Source: Ampullaceana balthica (Eukaryota; Mollusca; Gastropoda; Lymnaeidae). Taken from it: DNA of 64,000 bases. The translations under genes and the position numbers were made by a program. The DNA lies in NCBI GenBank assembly GCA_944989445.1, contig CALYLW010001004.1:151501-215500 (forward strand), read 5' to 3'. Within the stretch, counting starts at the first letter, position 1; each line of letters starts with the position of its first letter. This document shows, piece after piece, positions 36,955 to 47,019 of this stretch. A model generated the notes under the pieces. The model had not been told where the DNA came from. It saw only the letters and a list, made by a program, of their open reading frames with translations, and did not search any database.

Positions 36955-37950
36955 ATGGATTACTATAAAGAATTTACTAATATAGCTAAAGAGTCTGGAA
37001 AAAAATGAAAGGTTTCATCGAAGAGAAAGTCAAAAACGCTAAAGAAGAAGAGAAGCAAAGGCAAAAAGAAGCCAAAGAACAAAAGAGGTAAAAGAGATTA
37101 CATTAAATAAAAGATAGAGTTGCAAGAAGAGAACTTAACCTACTTAAAAATGACAAATTAAAACTTCCAATTGAGCTACATAGCAAAAGCAAAAATTCTG
37201 GTACTGACGCGAACGAAAAGTCAACACCGAATGATACAATCAAAGTTAGAATTAGTGATACCAAGAAAAAAAACATGTATGTTTATTTGGGTTATTTTGA
37301 ATCTATAATTGCCATGAAAGATTATGAGGGAAAAGACTGGCCAGCATACTTGATAACGCAAGTAACTGGAGAAACATTTAAAGCTTACAACAGTATAGCC
37401 AAAGAGGACACAAATCGATACAAAAATATCGAAAAGGCACTTCTATGTCATTTCGGGAAGTCAGAGAATTATTATAGAAAGGAATTTCATGAGATGAGAA
37501 TTAAAATGGACAAAGATCCTCAGATTATAGGACATGAAGCCCAGGTTAAATTAACGAAATGGCTGGAGCTTAAAGCAATAGACATAAACAATCCAACTCC
37601 ACATTCTAGACATGGTGTTAATTGACACATTCCTAGAAAACTTGACACCAACTATATTTACATATATAACTGATAAGAAAATGCGTACCCAGACAGAGCT
37701 AACAAATGCATTACGCACATTCAAAGACTCACATTCCAATGTACAAATGGATAAAAGATAAGATATCTTTGCAGCAGTACAAAATAAAACAAAAACAGAA
37801 AAATGACAAGGAATGAGAAACAAGAGTCTTCTAAACCCTGGCAACAGAAAAACTATTTGCTGGTACTGTAAGAAGCAAGGACATATGGCGAGGCATTGTT
37901 ACTACAACAGAGAGCAATCTAATAGGGTGTCACCTAATGGCAGCCCCACA
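36955..37950 (+). pseudogene. Ty3/Gypsy (Gmr1-type) gag relic
   Basis: It opens MDYYKEFTNIAKESGK, then a charged coiled-coil-like stretch (KNAKEEEKQRQKEAKE). A capsid-like segment follows at 37275-37625 (ITQVTGETFKAYNSIAK...HFGKSENYYRKEF), and a zinc knuckle at 37858-37899 with the CX2CX4HX4C pattern (CWYCKKQGHMARHC). Several stops and frameshifts interrupt it. The knuckle binds retroelement RNA in functional relatives. Confidence 0.75.
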
Positions 37951-37989
37951 CGAAAGAAAACAGAAGAATGATTTATAGACAAGGTCACT

Positions 37990-38442
37990 TTGAAAACAAA
38001 AGCAGACGATCATGGAGATGTATGTATAATTATAATTCTAGATACAGAGATTAAGATAAACCATGGAGACGGAATGATAGAGGAAAGACTAAAACAAGAA
38101 GATACAAAATCTGGTGACACTGTAGCCACTATTGACAGTCACGGAAAGCTTAAATTCTACCCATTTTATATCAATGCTAGGAAATGTCTTCGCGATTCAG
38201 GGTGCACAACGGTTGTGCCACACTGCAGGATGGTAAAGGAAGCAGAATATGATGGCCGAAAAGACACACTGATAATCGCTGATGACACAAAAATAGTTTG
38301 TCCGACTGCTACTCTTACCATTAAATCACACTGGTTTCAAGTTGAAGTGCGAGCGAGAGTTTTGAAAGGTGCTATTTGTGATCTCATCATGGGCAATATT
38401 GAATGTGTTGTTGACAATTCTAACGCAATGTTTAAAGCATGA
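37990..38442 (+). pseudogene. Ty3/Gypsy aspartic protease relic
   Basis: The 150-codon frame contains CLRDSGCTTVVPH, the D-S-G active-site loop of retroelement aspartic proteases, followed by ADDTKIVCPTATLTI and LKGAICDLIMGNI, matching the flap and the I-L-G strand (I-M-G here). It lies 3' of the zinc knuckle as expected. The block is open, but neighbours are broken, so the polyprotein is dead. Confidence 0.75.
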
Positions 38443-38639
38443 TGTGACAACAACTACCAAATATGTGCCAGAGTACAAACCAGAGCCACCACGAATAGAA
38501 AAGAAAATATAGACATCGATTTTGATGAGAAGATTGAAATAAAAAGCCAATTAATGCCAAAGCCAGAATTTTAAAAAAAACTACAAGAGGAGGAAAAATC
38601 AATAATGAAAATAAAAATGAAACTCATTAATGGCAGTCA

Positions 38640-39770
38640 ACAGGACACAACAAATTTTACAAGCTAGATAGAGGCATATTAGTAAACAATGTACGAGCAG
38701 GCGCATGTAAAAGAATGGTTATTCCTGAAAAGTTGCAAGAAACCATTATAAAAATGGAACATGAGAGTCCTTTGGGTGGACACATGGGCGCTAAAAAAAA
38801 CAATAGCTACCATAGCAGAGAACTTTTACTAGCCATAGATGGCTAAGAACATAAAAGACTACATTGACAACTGTACGTGTGTTTACGACACAATCCCAAA
38901 GATGGAAATCACACAGCGCCAATACTATCGTCTGACAAGGTGAACTTCCTATTGGAGAAAAATGTGTTCAGCAGATATGGTTTTCCTCAAACAATTCTTT
39001 CAGACAACAGCAGCCAGTTCAAAGGGCAGATAACAAAAGCTATTATGAAAATGCTAGATATTACGCAGGTGCACAGCACAGTTTACCAACCACAATCAAA
39101 TGGAGTGATTGAAAGACTAAAAAAAAACAATCAATACTATGCTATTAAAAGTTACAGTGGACCGTGAAGACAAATGGCATAAAAAATTACCGTTAGTACT
39201 AATTGCATACAATATTAGCAAGCATGAAAGCATGGGTTTTGGTCCTTTTGAACGAACGTTTTGTCAAAACCCTGCATGTCCTTTGAAAATTTTCAAAGAA
39301 AGACTCATAAGCAAACAAGATGCCATACAGGACATATATCAAAACTAGAGATAAAATTACTCAACTGTATTGAAACAGAAAAACAAAGACTAATCAAGCA
39401 AAGTACAAGACACAGAGTAATCAAAAATAAAAACAGGCAATGAAGAACATTTTATCCAGAACAACAAGTATTAATATTATTTCCAAACGCAAAGAATTCA
39501 CATACATTGGAAGGTCCCTACAAGATTTAAGAAAAACTTAGTGATGTGACATATAGTGTTAATATAAAAGGACATGTGAAAAAACTGCACATTGATAAAC
39601 TAAGAACACATGGTTACAATAAAGAAGAAAGACAAACATTACATATCATCAGCAAAGAGAATGATGAAAATGGCATGGGTGCAATGAAAATGAAGAGCCC
39701 CAACATAATAAACATATCATCTAATATACCAGAGATTATGAAACATAGAGTGATGATTTTTTTTTAAAAT
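38640..39770 (+). pseudogene. Ty3/Gypsy integrase relic, located upstream of RT
   Basis: An HHCC-type region lies near 38700-38890 (MVIPEKLQETIIKMEHESPL, GGHMGAKK). The catalytic core follows at 38940-39130: FSRYGFPQTILSDNSSQFKG and VYQPQSNGVIERL hold the second Asp and the Glu of D,D-35-E. The segment with the first Asp seems deleted. Then come LPLVLIAYNISKHESMGFGP (39185-39245) and a GPY-type C-terminal motif, LEGPYKI (39509-39530). It is followed, not preceded, by reverse transcriptase. Confidence 0.8.
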
Positions 39771-39829
39771 ACAAAGATATCATAACAAAAGAAACAGGAA
39801 ACACAGAAAACTGTGATTCATAAGATACA

Positions 39830-41140
39830 ACTGTTAGAACATGAACCTTTCAAGACCAAAGTATATCCTATCCCCATGGCATTTATTCTCTTTGAGTAGC
39901 TAGTCTATATCCTGTTTTACTGTTCCTCTAACAGTAAAACAGGATATAGACTAGCTACTCAAAGAGAATAAATAAGAAAATCAGTTGAAGCTAACTATAC
40001 CTCACCAACTTTCATAGTCAAAAAGAAGAATGGTAAGATTCTACTATGCTGTGATTCCAGGCAATTGAATAGTATAACGAAATTGGACCAGGAACCTATT
40101 GAAGACCAAAGAGACTTAGTGCACATAATTGGTAATTCTAAAATATTTACTACATTTGACTTGAACATAGGTTTTTGGCAGATAAACAAGGATCCTGCCT
40201 TCAGACAAATATACTTCATTTGTAGCTATATATGAGGTATATGAATAGTGAGTGATGCCATTTGGGTTAGTCAACAGTACATCCTATATTAGCAGATTTA
40301 TGAAAGTGATGTTACAAGGAATTCCAAATGTGGTGCATTACTTAGACGACATTTGTATTCAACCCAAAGATTGGGAAAAACACATCAATACACTTGAAGC
40401 TGTACTAGATAGTCTCAAGAAACATAAGGTCACAATTTCACCTGAAAAATAAAACTTTGGAAAGAAATATATTGATTTCTGGGATACAAAATAGGATGAG
40501 GTAAAGTCACTCCCACTGCAGAGAACGAAAACAAGATCTTTAACCTCTCAGTCCCGAAATCAAAGAAACAAGTTCAAGCCCTGATGGGACTACTTAACTT
40601 TTATAGACCATTCATTGAAAATTATGCAGAAATTGTTCACCCACTTTACAGAAATCACAAAACACAGAGATGCTTGAAACTTTCAGTTTTTAGGAGATTG
40701 CCTCGACACACTGGAAAATTTAGGAAGAAACGTATCCTAGTTCACCCCAGTGGGGCAAACTTTTCATAGTTTCCACAGATGCATTGTCTGTTGCATTATG
40801 AGCTTCCCTGATGCAATAACATGATGATATTCTCAATCCAATACATTATCTTAGCAGGAATTTAACAAGACCAGAACGTGACTACACCACTATAGAGAGA
40901 TAGTACTGGCTATAGTGTGAGATCTACAAAAACTGCAAACATACCTGCTAGGTAGAACATTTACTCTACTGACAGACCACACGCCAATTGTAGCATTTAA
41001 CAAAAATAAAAAAATCAGCAACGCAAAAATCAATCGATGGGCTAGGTTATTAGCAAACTACACGTTTGACATTAAACCTGTTAAAGGAAGGGACAATGTT
41101 GTTGCAGAAATACTCAGTAGAATGATAATAAGTACATAAA
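39830..41140 (+). pseudogene. Ty3/Gypsy reverse transcriptase and RNase H relic, downstream of integrase
   Basis: Fragments in order: EHEPFKTKVYPIPMA (39838); ANYTSPTFIVKKKNGKILLC; FTTFDLNIGFWQINKD; MPFGLVNSTSYISRFMK (40255); and the catalytic box VVHYLDDI (YLDD, near 40345). A tether reads GLLNFYRPFIENY (40587). RNase H follows with VSTDALS near 40770, YTTIER, LLTDHTPIVAF (40971-41003) and VKGRDNVVAEILSRM (41088-41130). Stops and frameshifts abound, and a perfect palindrome sits in the N-terminal part. The order integrase then RT then RNase H is that of Gmr1-like elements. Confidence 0.85.
39881..39973. repeat. Perfect 44-bp inverted repeat with 5-nt loop
   Basis: 39881-39924 is the exact reverse complement of 39930-39973, with loop cctct. 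The right arm is the native RT sequence; the left arm replaces upstream sequence. An inverted duplication during replication or repair is likely. Confidence 0.9.
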
Positions 41141-41629
41141 CTTTGTAAATATATAAACAATGAAAGCAGAAACTGTATTTGCAAAGCAAATGAAAAGTAG
41201 CAATCTTTCAAGTTTATTATATAATATATTTAATTTCATGTTTTATGATTATTAAAAGTTATTTTTATTTAACAAAACTATACGTGTGTTATAAAATTTC
41301 AGTTTCATTCTTTTAAGTACTAGGAAACTGGTAACGTCTTGCACAAATTTCTTGATTTCAATGTCAGGATAGAGTGCATTAAGAAGTGACTTTGCATCAC
41401 GATGAATATTTGAATATATACTATTTTTTGTTGTATTGGGACTACAAATGTTTTATGTAAAACAAAATATAGATGGGGGTGAATGTCACTTGAAAATCAC
41501 GGGGTTGAGAGGGAGAAATAACTGGGGAAATAACTAGGCTCCCTACAACTTCTAGTTTTTATTTAAAATAATAAACAAAATGTTGTAACTTTTCTAATAG
41601 ATGAGAAAGTTAGAGAGAGCACATATTAA

Positions 41630-42490
41630 CATTTTAAAACTTTTTTCTATGTTTACTTCTCGTAAAGTTTTTGAGTACATCATCAAAGTTAATTTTGCAA
41701 AACAAGTCTGCCTCAAAAATCAGCAGAGTTAAGGAATTAAGCATATCTTGTTTCACTGTCGATCTACTTGGAATTTGTGTGCGTTCCAACTGAGGAAAAG
41801 CGTGCTCAGCTGAACAGTTCGTAACCATTAATGAATTAATTGTTAAAAATATGAGCAAGGCGATTTCTACTTTTGGAAAAGATCACTCGATGTTGTCTCC
41901 AACTATTACTTTGTATAATGCTGCATTACTGAACATGTTGTTTTCAGAGTTTGATGCACGAAACATGTTGCGAATATAGGAGGTGAACTGTTATATTTCA
42001 GTATTTAAATTATTGTTCAGATCTTCAAGATATGCATATATTAGTCTTTCACAACACTCAGATGTTTGTGGTGCATCGACCAAACAAGAAAATCAAACTG
42101 CAATATTATTATACCTCTCCTTGTCAACTCATCTCTGCCTCAAATTTGTCAACAATGGGGTAGAAAGCAGACATGCGAAATTTGTCTCTGGCGTTCATAG
42201 ACACCTCAGGGGCATCACCATCAATGACCCTGTCTTTCGCTTACGATTACCCTCCAAAGTTGACTTATAATCCACACCTGGTGTTATTACTTTTGCAGCT
42301 TCTTCAAATCTTTATAATTCATTCCTAGATTCATGCAAGTGATCTGCTAGTGAAGAATACAAATCAGCACACGTTTTTAAGTTCAGGTGCCCCTTTTGTA
42401 GAGTTTGACTGACTCTGTACAAATTGTATAACACTTCTTCCCAAAAGACATACACGAGAGCAAAGTCTAACTCTTGCATCTTTTTTGTAA
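41630..42490 (-). pseudogene. hAT transposase relic (ZMYM1/DUF4371-like)
   Basis: Minus-strand frame 41858-41634 contains VTNCSAEHAFPQLERTQI and LNSLTLLIFEADLFCKINFD, matching the hAT dimerisation end (TN.S.ERSF..L...K...RS....RL..L). Upstream (42480-41880) are decayed pieces such as FALVYVFWEEVLYNLYRVSQ and DLYSSLADHL. Frames are broken many times. Confidence 0.7.
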
Positions 42491-42692
42491 TGTTTTATGC
42501 ATAAACATTTCCTAATTTTTTTTTCTTTTTAAATAGCACAACAAAACTCGAAGAAAAATAGCAAAAAAGAAACAAACATACTGGGTGTGAGGTATTTTAC
42601 CACCCCAGGTTTTAGTACCAAGGTTAAATAATGTGCGATTCAATATTACATTTACGATTTGCTAATATCATTTCGATTATGGATAATTACAG

Positions 42693-42811
42693 ACGTTTCG
42701 ACCCTGAACGTTTCGACCCCGGATAGTTCGACCCTGCCAGTTCAACAACAGGACATTTCGACCCCAAGACGTTTCGACCCCGGTCGGTTCGACCACGGAC
42801 TGTTCAACCAC
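42693..42811. repeat. Degenerate 13-16 bp tandem repeat (gtttcgacccc)
   Basis: About eight units of (g)tttcgaccccgga or ttcaaccacgg occur head to tail, e.g. acgtttcgaccctga, acgtttcgaccccgg and acatttcgacccc. It is much richer in GC than the flanks. Confidence 0.8.
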
Positions 42812-43929
42812 GTTACCCACATTCATAGTTCCGTGCATATAACTCCTATATAAAATCGATTTTCGTCTTTAACAGTACCGAATTTTTTTTTCAATTAATC
42901 TATTTATTTGGAGCAGTTTATGAAGCAATCGTTCAAGAAAAAAAAGCATGGACACTATTTAAGCACCGAAAGAAAATAAATCTCTGAGCTAAGAAACATT
43001 GGCATTGCTTTAATCACTAAAATGCCGTACCCTGTACATTTTTCTATTTATAAATTTAATTTACCTTTTATGTGTAGCTTAATTTATGCAGAAATAATAT
43101 TAACAGTGGCTAAGCTATAGTGTTGGGTTGGTATCTGGTTTCACTCATGTGCCTTCTATCTCTAATGTATATAATAATTTTTTAGTATTTGATACTTTAT
43201 AACTAAATTTAAGATGTCAAATACATAAAGTATTTAAATTTAAGCATATATAAGTATATAACGGAAAGTGTTAAAATGCTACTGTATATTTTATAATACC
43301 GAACATAATAATATATAAATATTATTAAAATATTACGCTAAAGAAAACAGTGACTATGTTTTGCAAATAAAACATTAGGTAGATTAACGTTGAACATAAA
43401 TGTAGACATCTGGAGACAGATTAAAGGGAACAATTTTTCGAACGGCTGGATAAAATACATCTCGGAAATACATGAAGGAAACAGTGTAAAGATGTAATTT
43501 GCAAACAAATGTTAATTCCTTAAAATTTTAAAAACAGATATACAAAGTCTTGTTAGAGGCGAAACATTACCAGACATAAAAATAAACCGTTTCATCACAT
43601 TTAGCTAACAAAAAAACTCACACACTCGCTGATTCACACACGTGCAAACACATACTTAAACACACTCACACAGAGTGATATTAACATTAGAACAAAAAAT
43701 CACATTAAACTATCCACGGCTCTTTTTACTTTGTTTCCCTTTCACAAATTAATATAAGCTCAAACTATTACCTCACGTCACACTATTGTATGGCGAGAAA
43801 CGCCTTCTTGTTAATTTCGACACCAAAATGTTTATTATGACTTAATTTTCAATAATGTATTTTATTATCGGGAGTGACCCCGCATAGGGGCTTAATACTG
43901 ACTGACTGACTGAGGACGCACTTAGGTGC

Positions 43930-43968
43930 AATATATATAGGGATATATGTATATATATATATATATTC

Positions 43969-44002
<34 letters not shown>

Positions 44003-44005
44003 TAG
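43930..44005. repeat. (AT)n microsatellite with CATA interruptions
   Basis: Simple repeat upstream of receptor exon B (plus-strand view). Confidence 0.8.
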
Positions 44006-44199
44006 TTTATAAACACACACAAACGCACTTGTTCACATTCATTTTTTTAAAATCGCATGTTGCTTTTGAAGTTTAATTTTAATTTTAAATATTATCCTCT
44101 TCTAAAAATAAAATTGTATATTAATTTATTATTTTTTTCATTAAAAAACGAACACATAATTTTTTTAAAAATATATATATTATTAAAATATCAACTTAC

Positions 44200-44395
44200 C
44201 AAATATTTTAGGAAAATAAAGTTTGCTACTATCTATGGACACTGAACTTGATGTAATGAGTTTTCCATATATCTCGGCACCACTGTCTTCTTTTGTAACG
44301 TTAAATGGCATTGTGATTTCTACAAGGTATTGTTTTTTATGTACGCATGCAGTTTTTTCTTCTTTACAGTCTTTGCTTAAAATGTAAACTTGACA
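44200..44395 (-). CDS. Receptor-like gene, extracellular exon B (partial)
   Basis: This 196-nt exon lies between acceptor attttctcag/TGT (phase 0) and donor atttg/gtaagttg (phase 1). It encodes about 65 residues starting CQVYILSKDC, so it carries three Cys early on, a sequon (FNVTKE) and a Ser-rich end before PKIF. With exon A it makes a 378-nt unit with phase 1 at both ends, the symmetric pattern typical of shuffled extracellular domains. The single G left at its end plus AT from exon C gives an Asp codon, so B joins C in frame. Confidence 0.65.
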
Positions 44396-44779
44396 CTGAG
44401 AAAATATCATTTCAAAATAATTTAATGTAAATAGTGAGTGTTTGTGTTAAAATAATAATTTAAAAGAAACGTCAATAGCAATAATAGTATTTGTTCAAAG
44501 ATGCTTCATGAGGGAAAATAGGCAAACTTTTTCAATGTTATGAAATTTAAATTCATTATTATTATTTTTTTTAATTAAAACATAATTCTAAGTAAAAAAC
44601 ATATATTTCAAGTTAAAATCATATACATTAACTTTAAATAGAAGGGTTTCTTCTATCCACAAAATGTGATATTTGTGATAATTTGACACAAGTAATGGAT
44701 GTAATGAATACATGCTTAAGAAATAAGACAAACGTGTTCATTATAGAGTACATTCATATAGCGCTATTTTATCAAATTA

Positions 44780-45130
44780 CATAAGTGGTTCGAGACTGCA
44801 ATCAGGATGAATAGAAACAACATCTTATATAAAAAAGGCATATGTAGGCTTGACAGGACGCCACAAAACAAACAAAAACAAATAGAAGTACAAAACTGAA
44901 AAAACATTAACAAATTAGCCGCCGAGTTATGTCCAGGAATACATCAAGCAAAAAGAGGAGAAATAGAGCAATACAAAGCCCTATAGAGACTAAGGGGCGA
45001 GGTTTTAACATTGCAGTGAGAACACCACATGTGGTTTGAGGGTCACATATTCTTTAATATGTCCAATCGCAAGGACTGAATGCTGGACATATTCATACCG
45101 GAGAGAATATCGTTATTGACAGATCATTCA
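44780..45130 (-). pseudogene. Penelope-like element 3' relic
   Basis: On the minus strand it matches the 3' part of the copies at 29801-31380: the inverse of gactgcaatcagg at 44802, gcttgacaggacgccacaaaac at 44857 and ggtttgagggtcacatattc at 45035. The coding part is unreadable. Confidence 0.55.
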
Positions 45131-45952
45131 GCCAACTTTGTTACATTCCATTTGAATGCATTTACACTGTATAATATTTAACCTGCATAAAAGGAAAAAG
45201 TTTGGGACAAAATGTGTATACGTAGTAATAATATATTTTCATGGAAATTTAAAACAAAAAGAATGCCCGCTTAAACTTTCACATATATTCTTAAATATTT
45301 GAAAAAAAGTTGAGACTGCATTCCAACGGAGTAAAATACAACTTACAGTTACCGGAATTTGCTTTAAATTTGAAGGAAACCTAGTTTAGTTTCGAAAAAT
45401 TATATATGCCATTTCGTCTACCTAAATGAAATTGTTTTTAGATTTCAAGTTCAACAGCCATACACAGAGAAAAAAACTTACAGAAACTTTGCAAACCTGA
45501 TGTTTTCCTTCTCATTAAGGTAAAACAAATGTCTAGGTTAGGTTTATATATTTATTTTATTCTAATTGTTTTATAATGTTGGTTTGTTTAAAAACGAATC
45601 ACATTTCGAATGTTAAAAGAAATGTTAAAATCAATAGTTCAAAAATACACAAGGGGAAATAATTTGAACATGGATACAAGTATAAATACTTTACATAGAT
45701 AAGGTCTTAATTAAAATATTAAAACAGTATCATTTAATCGGTTTCTGCAGCAAATCATGATTAACCATATATTAATTATGAACAGGAACAACATTATCGT
45801 AACGCAGTCGCCCTAAAAGTAAAACAAAAAATAAAAGAATATATACTTATAAGATAGTATGTATCACATAATAAAAACACTTGTATATCCATATATATAA
45901 TTACACACATCCACATACACATGCACGTATATATTTTCACGTACACATATAT
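45131..45952. other. Intron A/B sequence, AT-rich
   Basis: Between receptor exons A and B; nothing recognised. Confidence 0.5.
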
Positions 45953-46009
45953 TCATGTATAGAAATGAAACAATAACAATTCTTCATTGAAATGGATATC
46001 ATGCCTTAC

Positions 46010-46191
46010 CTTAGGTACTTCTTTATATTTTATCTTTATGTATATTTGTACAAATTCAATTGTTGTATCATTTGTGTAATCGACTTCAGCTTTATAAACA
46101 AGTGTATCACCCGAGATGAGACCATTCTCACATGTCGAAAGTGTCTCTTCTTTGACTTCATGCAACTTTATTTCTTGTCCGAGCAAATTGT
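46010..46191 (-). CDS. Receptor-like gene, extracellular exon A (partial)
   Basis: This 182-nt exon is open in one frame. The acceptor is ...cttatag/ac (phase 1) and the donor cctaag/gtaagg (phase 0). It encodes about 60 residues, with a Cys in a CEN motif, an N-glycosylation sequon (NDT) and an alternating hydrophobic stretch ending in IKIKYK, which looks like beta strands of an Ig-like or fibronectin-like sandwich. The CEN...VY...IKY pattern recurs in exon C, so the two are probably homologous repeats. It joins exon B in frame at phase 0. No start codon or signal peptide is present; this is an internal exon. Confidence 0.65.
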
Positions 46192-46344
46192 CTATAAGAA
46201 AATATTCACGTGCTACACAATTTGTTTTAATTCAACATATTTTAATATTTTAAAGGTTTATTAAAAGTGGAAAACATTTAAAAAGATAGTTGATGGTGCA
46301 TTAGGATTTTAAAGTTAAAATATGATCTTTGTAAATAGTTAAAC

Positions 46345-46640
46345 ATATTTAGTAGGGCTGATTCGGATTAATTTTTTTTTGAACTATCAGGGAGAAATTT
46401 AATCAATTAATCGATTTATTACGATTAATGAGTAATCATATATGTAAAAGGATTCAGATAAATCGCTATTCGTTGTTTCGTAAAATCGGTTAAGTCGCGT
46501 AATTCTACGACTAATTATACGACTCCCAAATTTTGTGACGGAACACAGCAAAGTCGTTCTTCTATGCAAGAAATAAGAAAGAAAAACGAAATACAGTAAA
46601 AAGCACTCATTGCTATCTGGTTGGTTAATAAAGAAATACC
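46345..46640. mobile_element. hAT-type MITE fragment
   Basis: It starts tagggctgattcggattaat, carries cgattaatgagtaatca, and shares ctcccaaattttgtgacg...cagc...tcgttct with 28370-28420. The right terminus was not found. Confidence 0.5.
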
Positions 46641-47019
46641 TATTAAAATGAACATAAACATATTCTTTTTAAAAAGTAATAAAGGATATACACAATTTTA
46701 TACGGATTCTTGTAATTAACATTCGGCTTACCATAAAGAATCAGTTATGAAATATTACATATTTTTCTGTAATTTTTGTAAATAAAGTAATTTTAATATA
46801 TTGGACTAAAATAAGTGTACCAGGTTATGTATTGATATATATTATACGTGAGTATAAACTTAATTAAATCTATATGTAAAAAAAATTAAATAAAGGCAAA
46901 AAAAACATTTAAAAAAAACACGTTTTTATGAGTGGACTAAAAAGAATAAAATAAATAGAGGTATAAAATAAAAAACACGTTTTTATAAGTGGACTAAAAA
47001 AGAAGAAAATAATTTAAAG

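Larger units (their letters stand above)
13361..46191 (-). other. Split gene: single-pass membrane receptor-like protein with cytosolic trypsin-fold domain
   Basis: Five exons on the minus strand form the only convincing host gene: 46191-46010, 44395-44200, 33113-32814, 28179-28041 and 14274-13361. Each internal exon is bounded by AG/GT sites with good context (GTAAG donors). Phases are 1-0, 0-1, 1-1, 1-2, and the last begins at phase 1, so the first four splice in frame without a stop. The predicted order is extracellular repeats, transmembrane helix, cytoplasmic trypsin-like domain. The fourth-to-fifth junction is out of phase, so an exon between 28040 and 14275 is missing from this model. 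The first exon listed starts at phase 1, so signal peptide and upstream exons lie further right or outside the window. It resembles an immune or adhesion receptor in architecture only; no function is assigned. Confidence 0.65.

Noticed and set aside
35597..41540. LTR pair suggested by gggttgagagagagaaat (35602) and gggttgagagggagaaat (41506)
   Set aside because: The shared stretch is too short, the flanks do not align, and 35602 falls within a LINE fragment.
42693..42811. CRISPR-like repeat array
   Set aside because: Units are contiguous and degenerate, without unique spacers, and the genome is eukaryotic.
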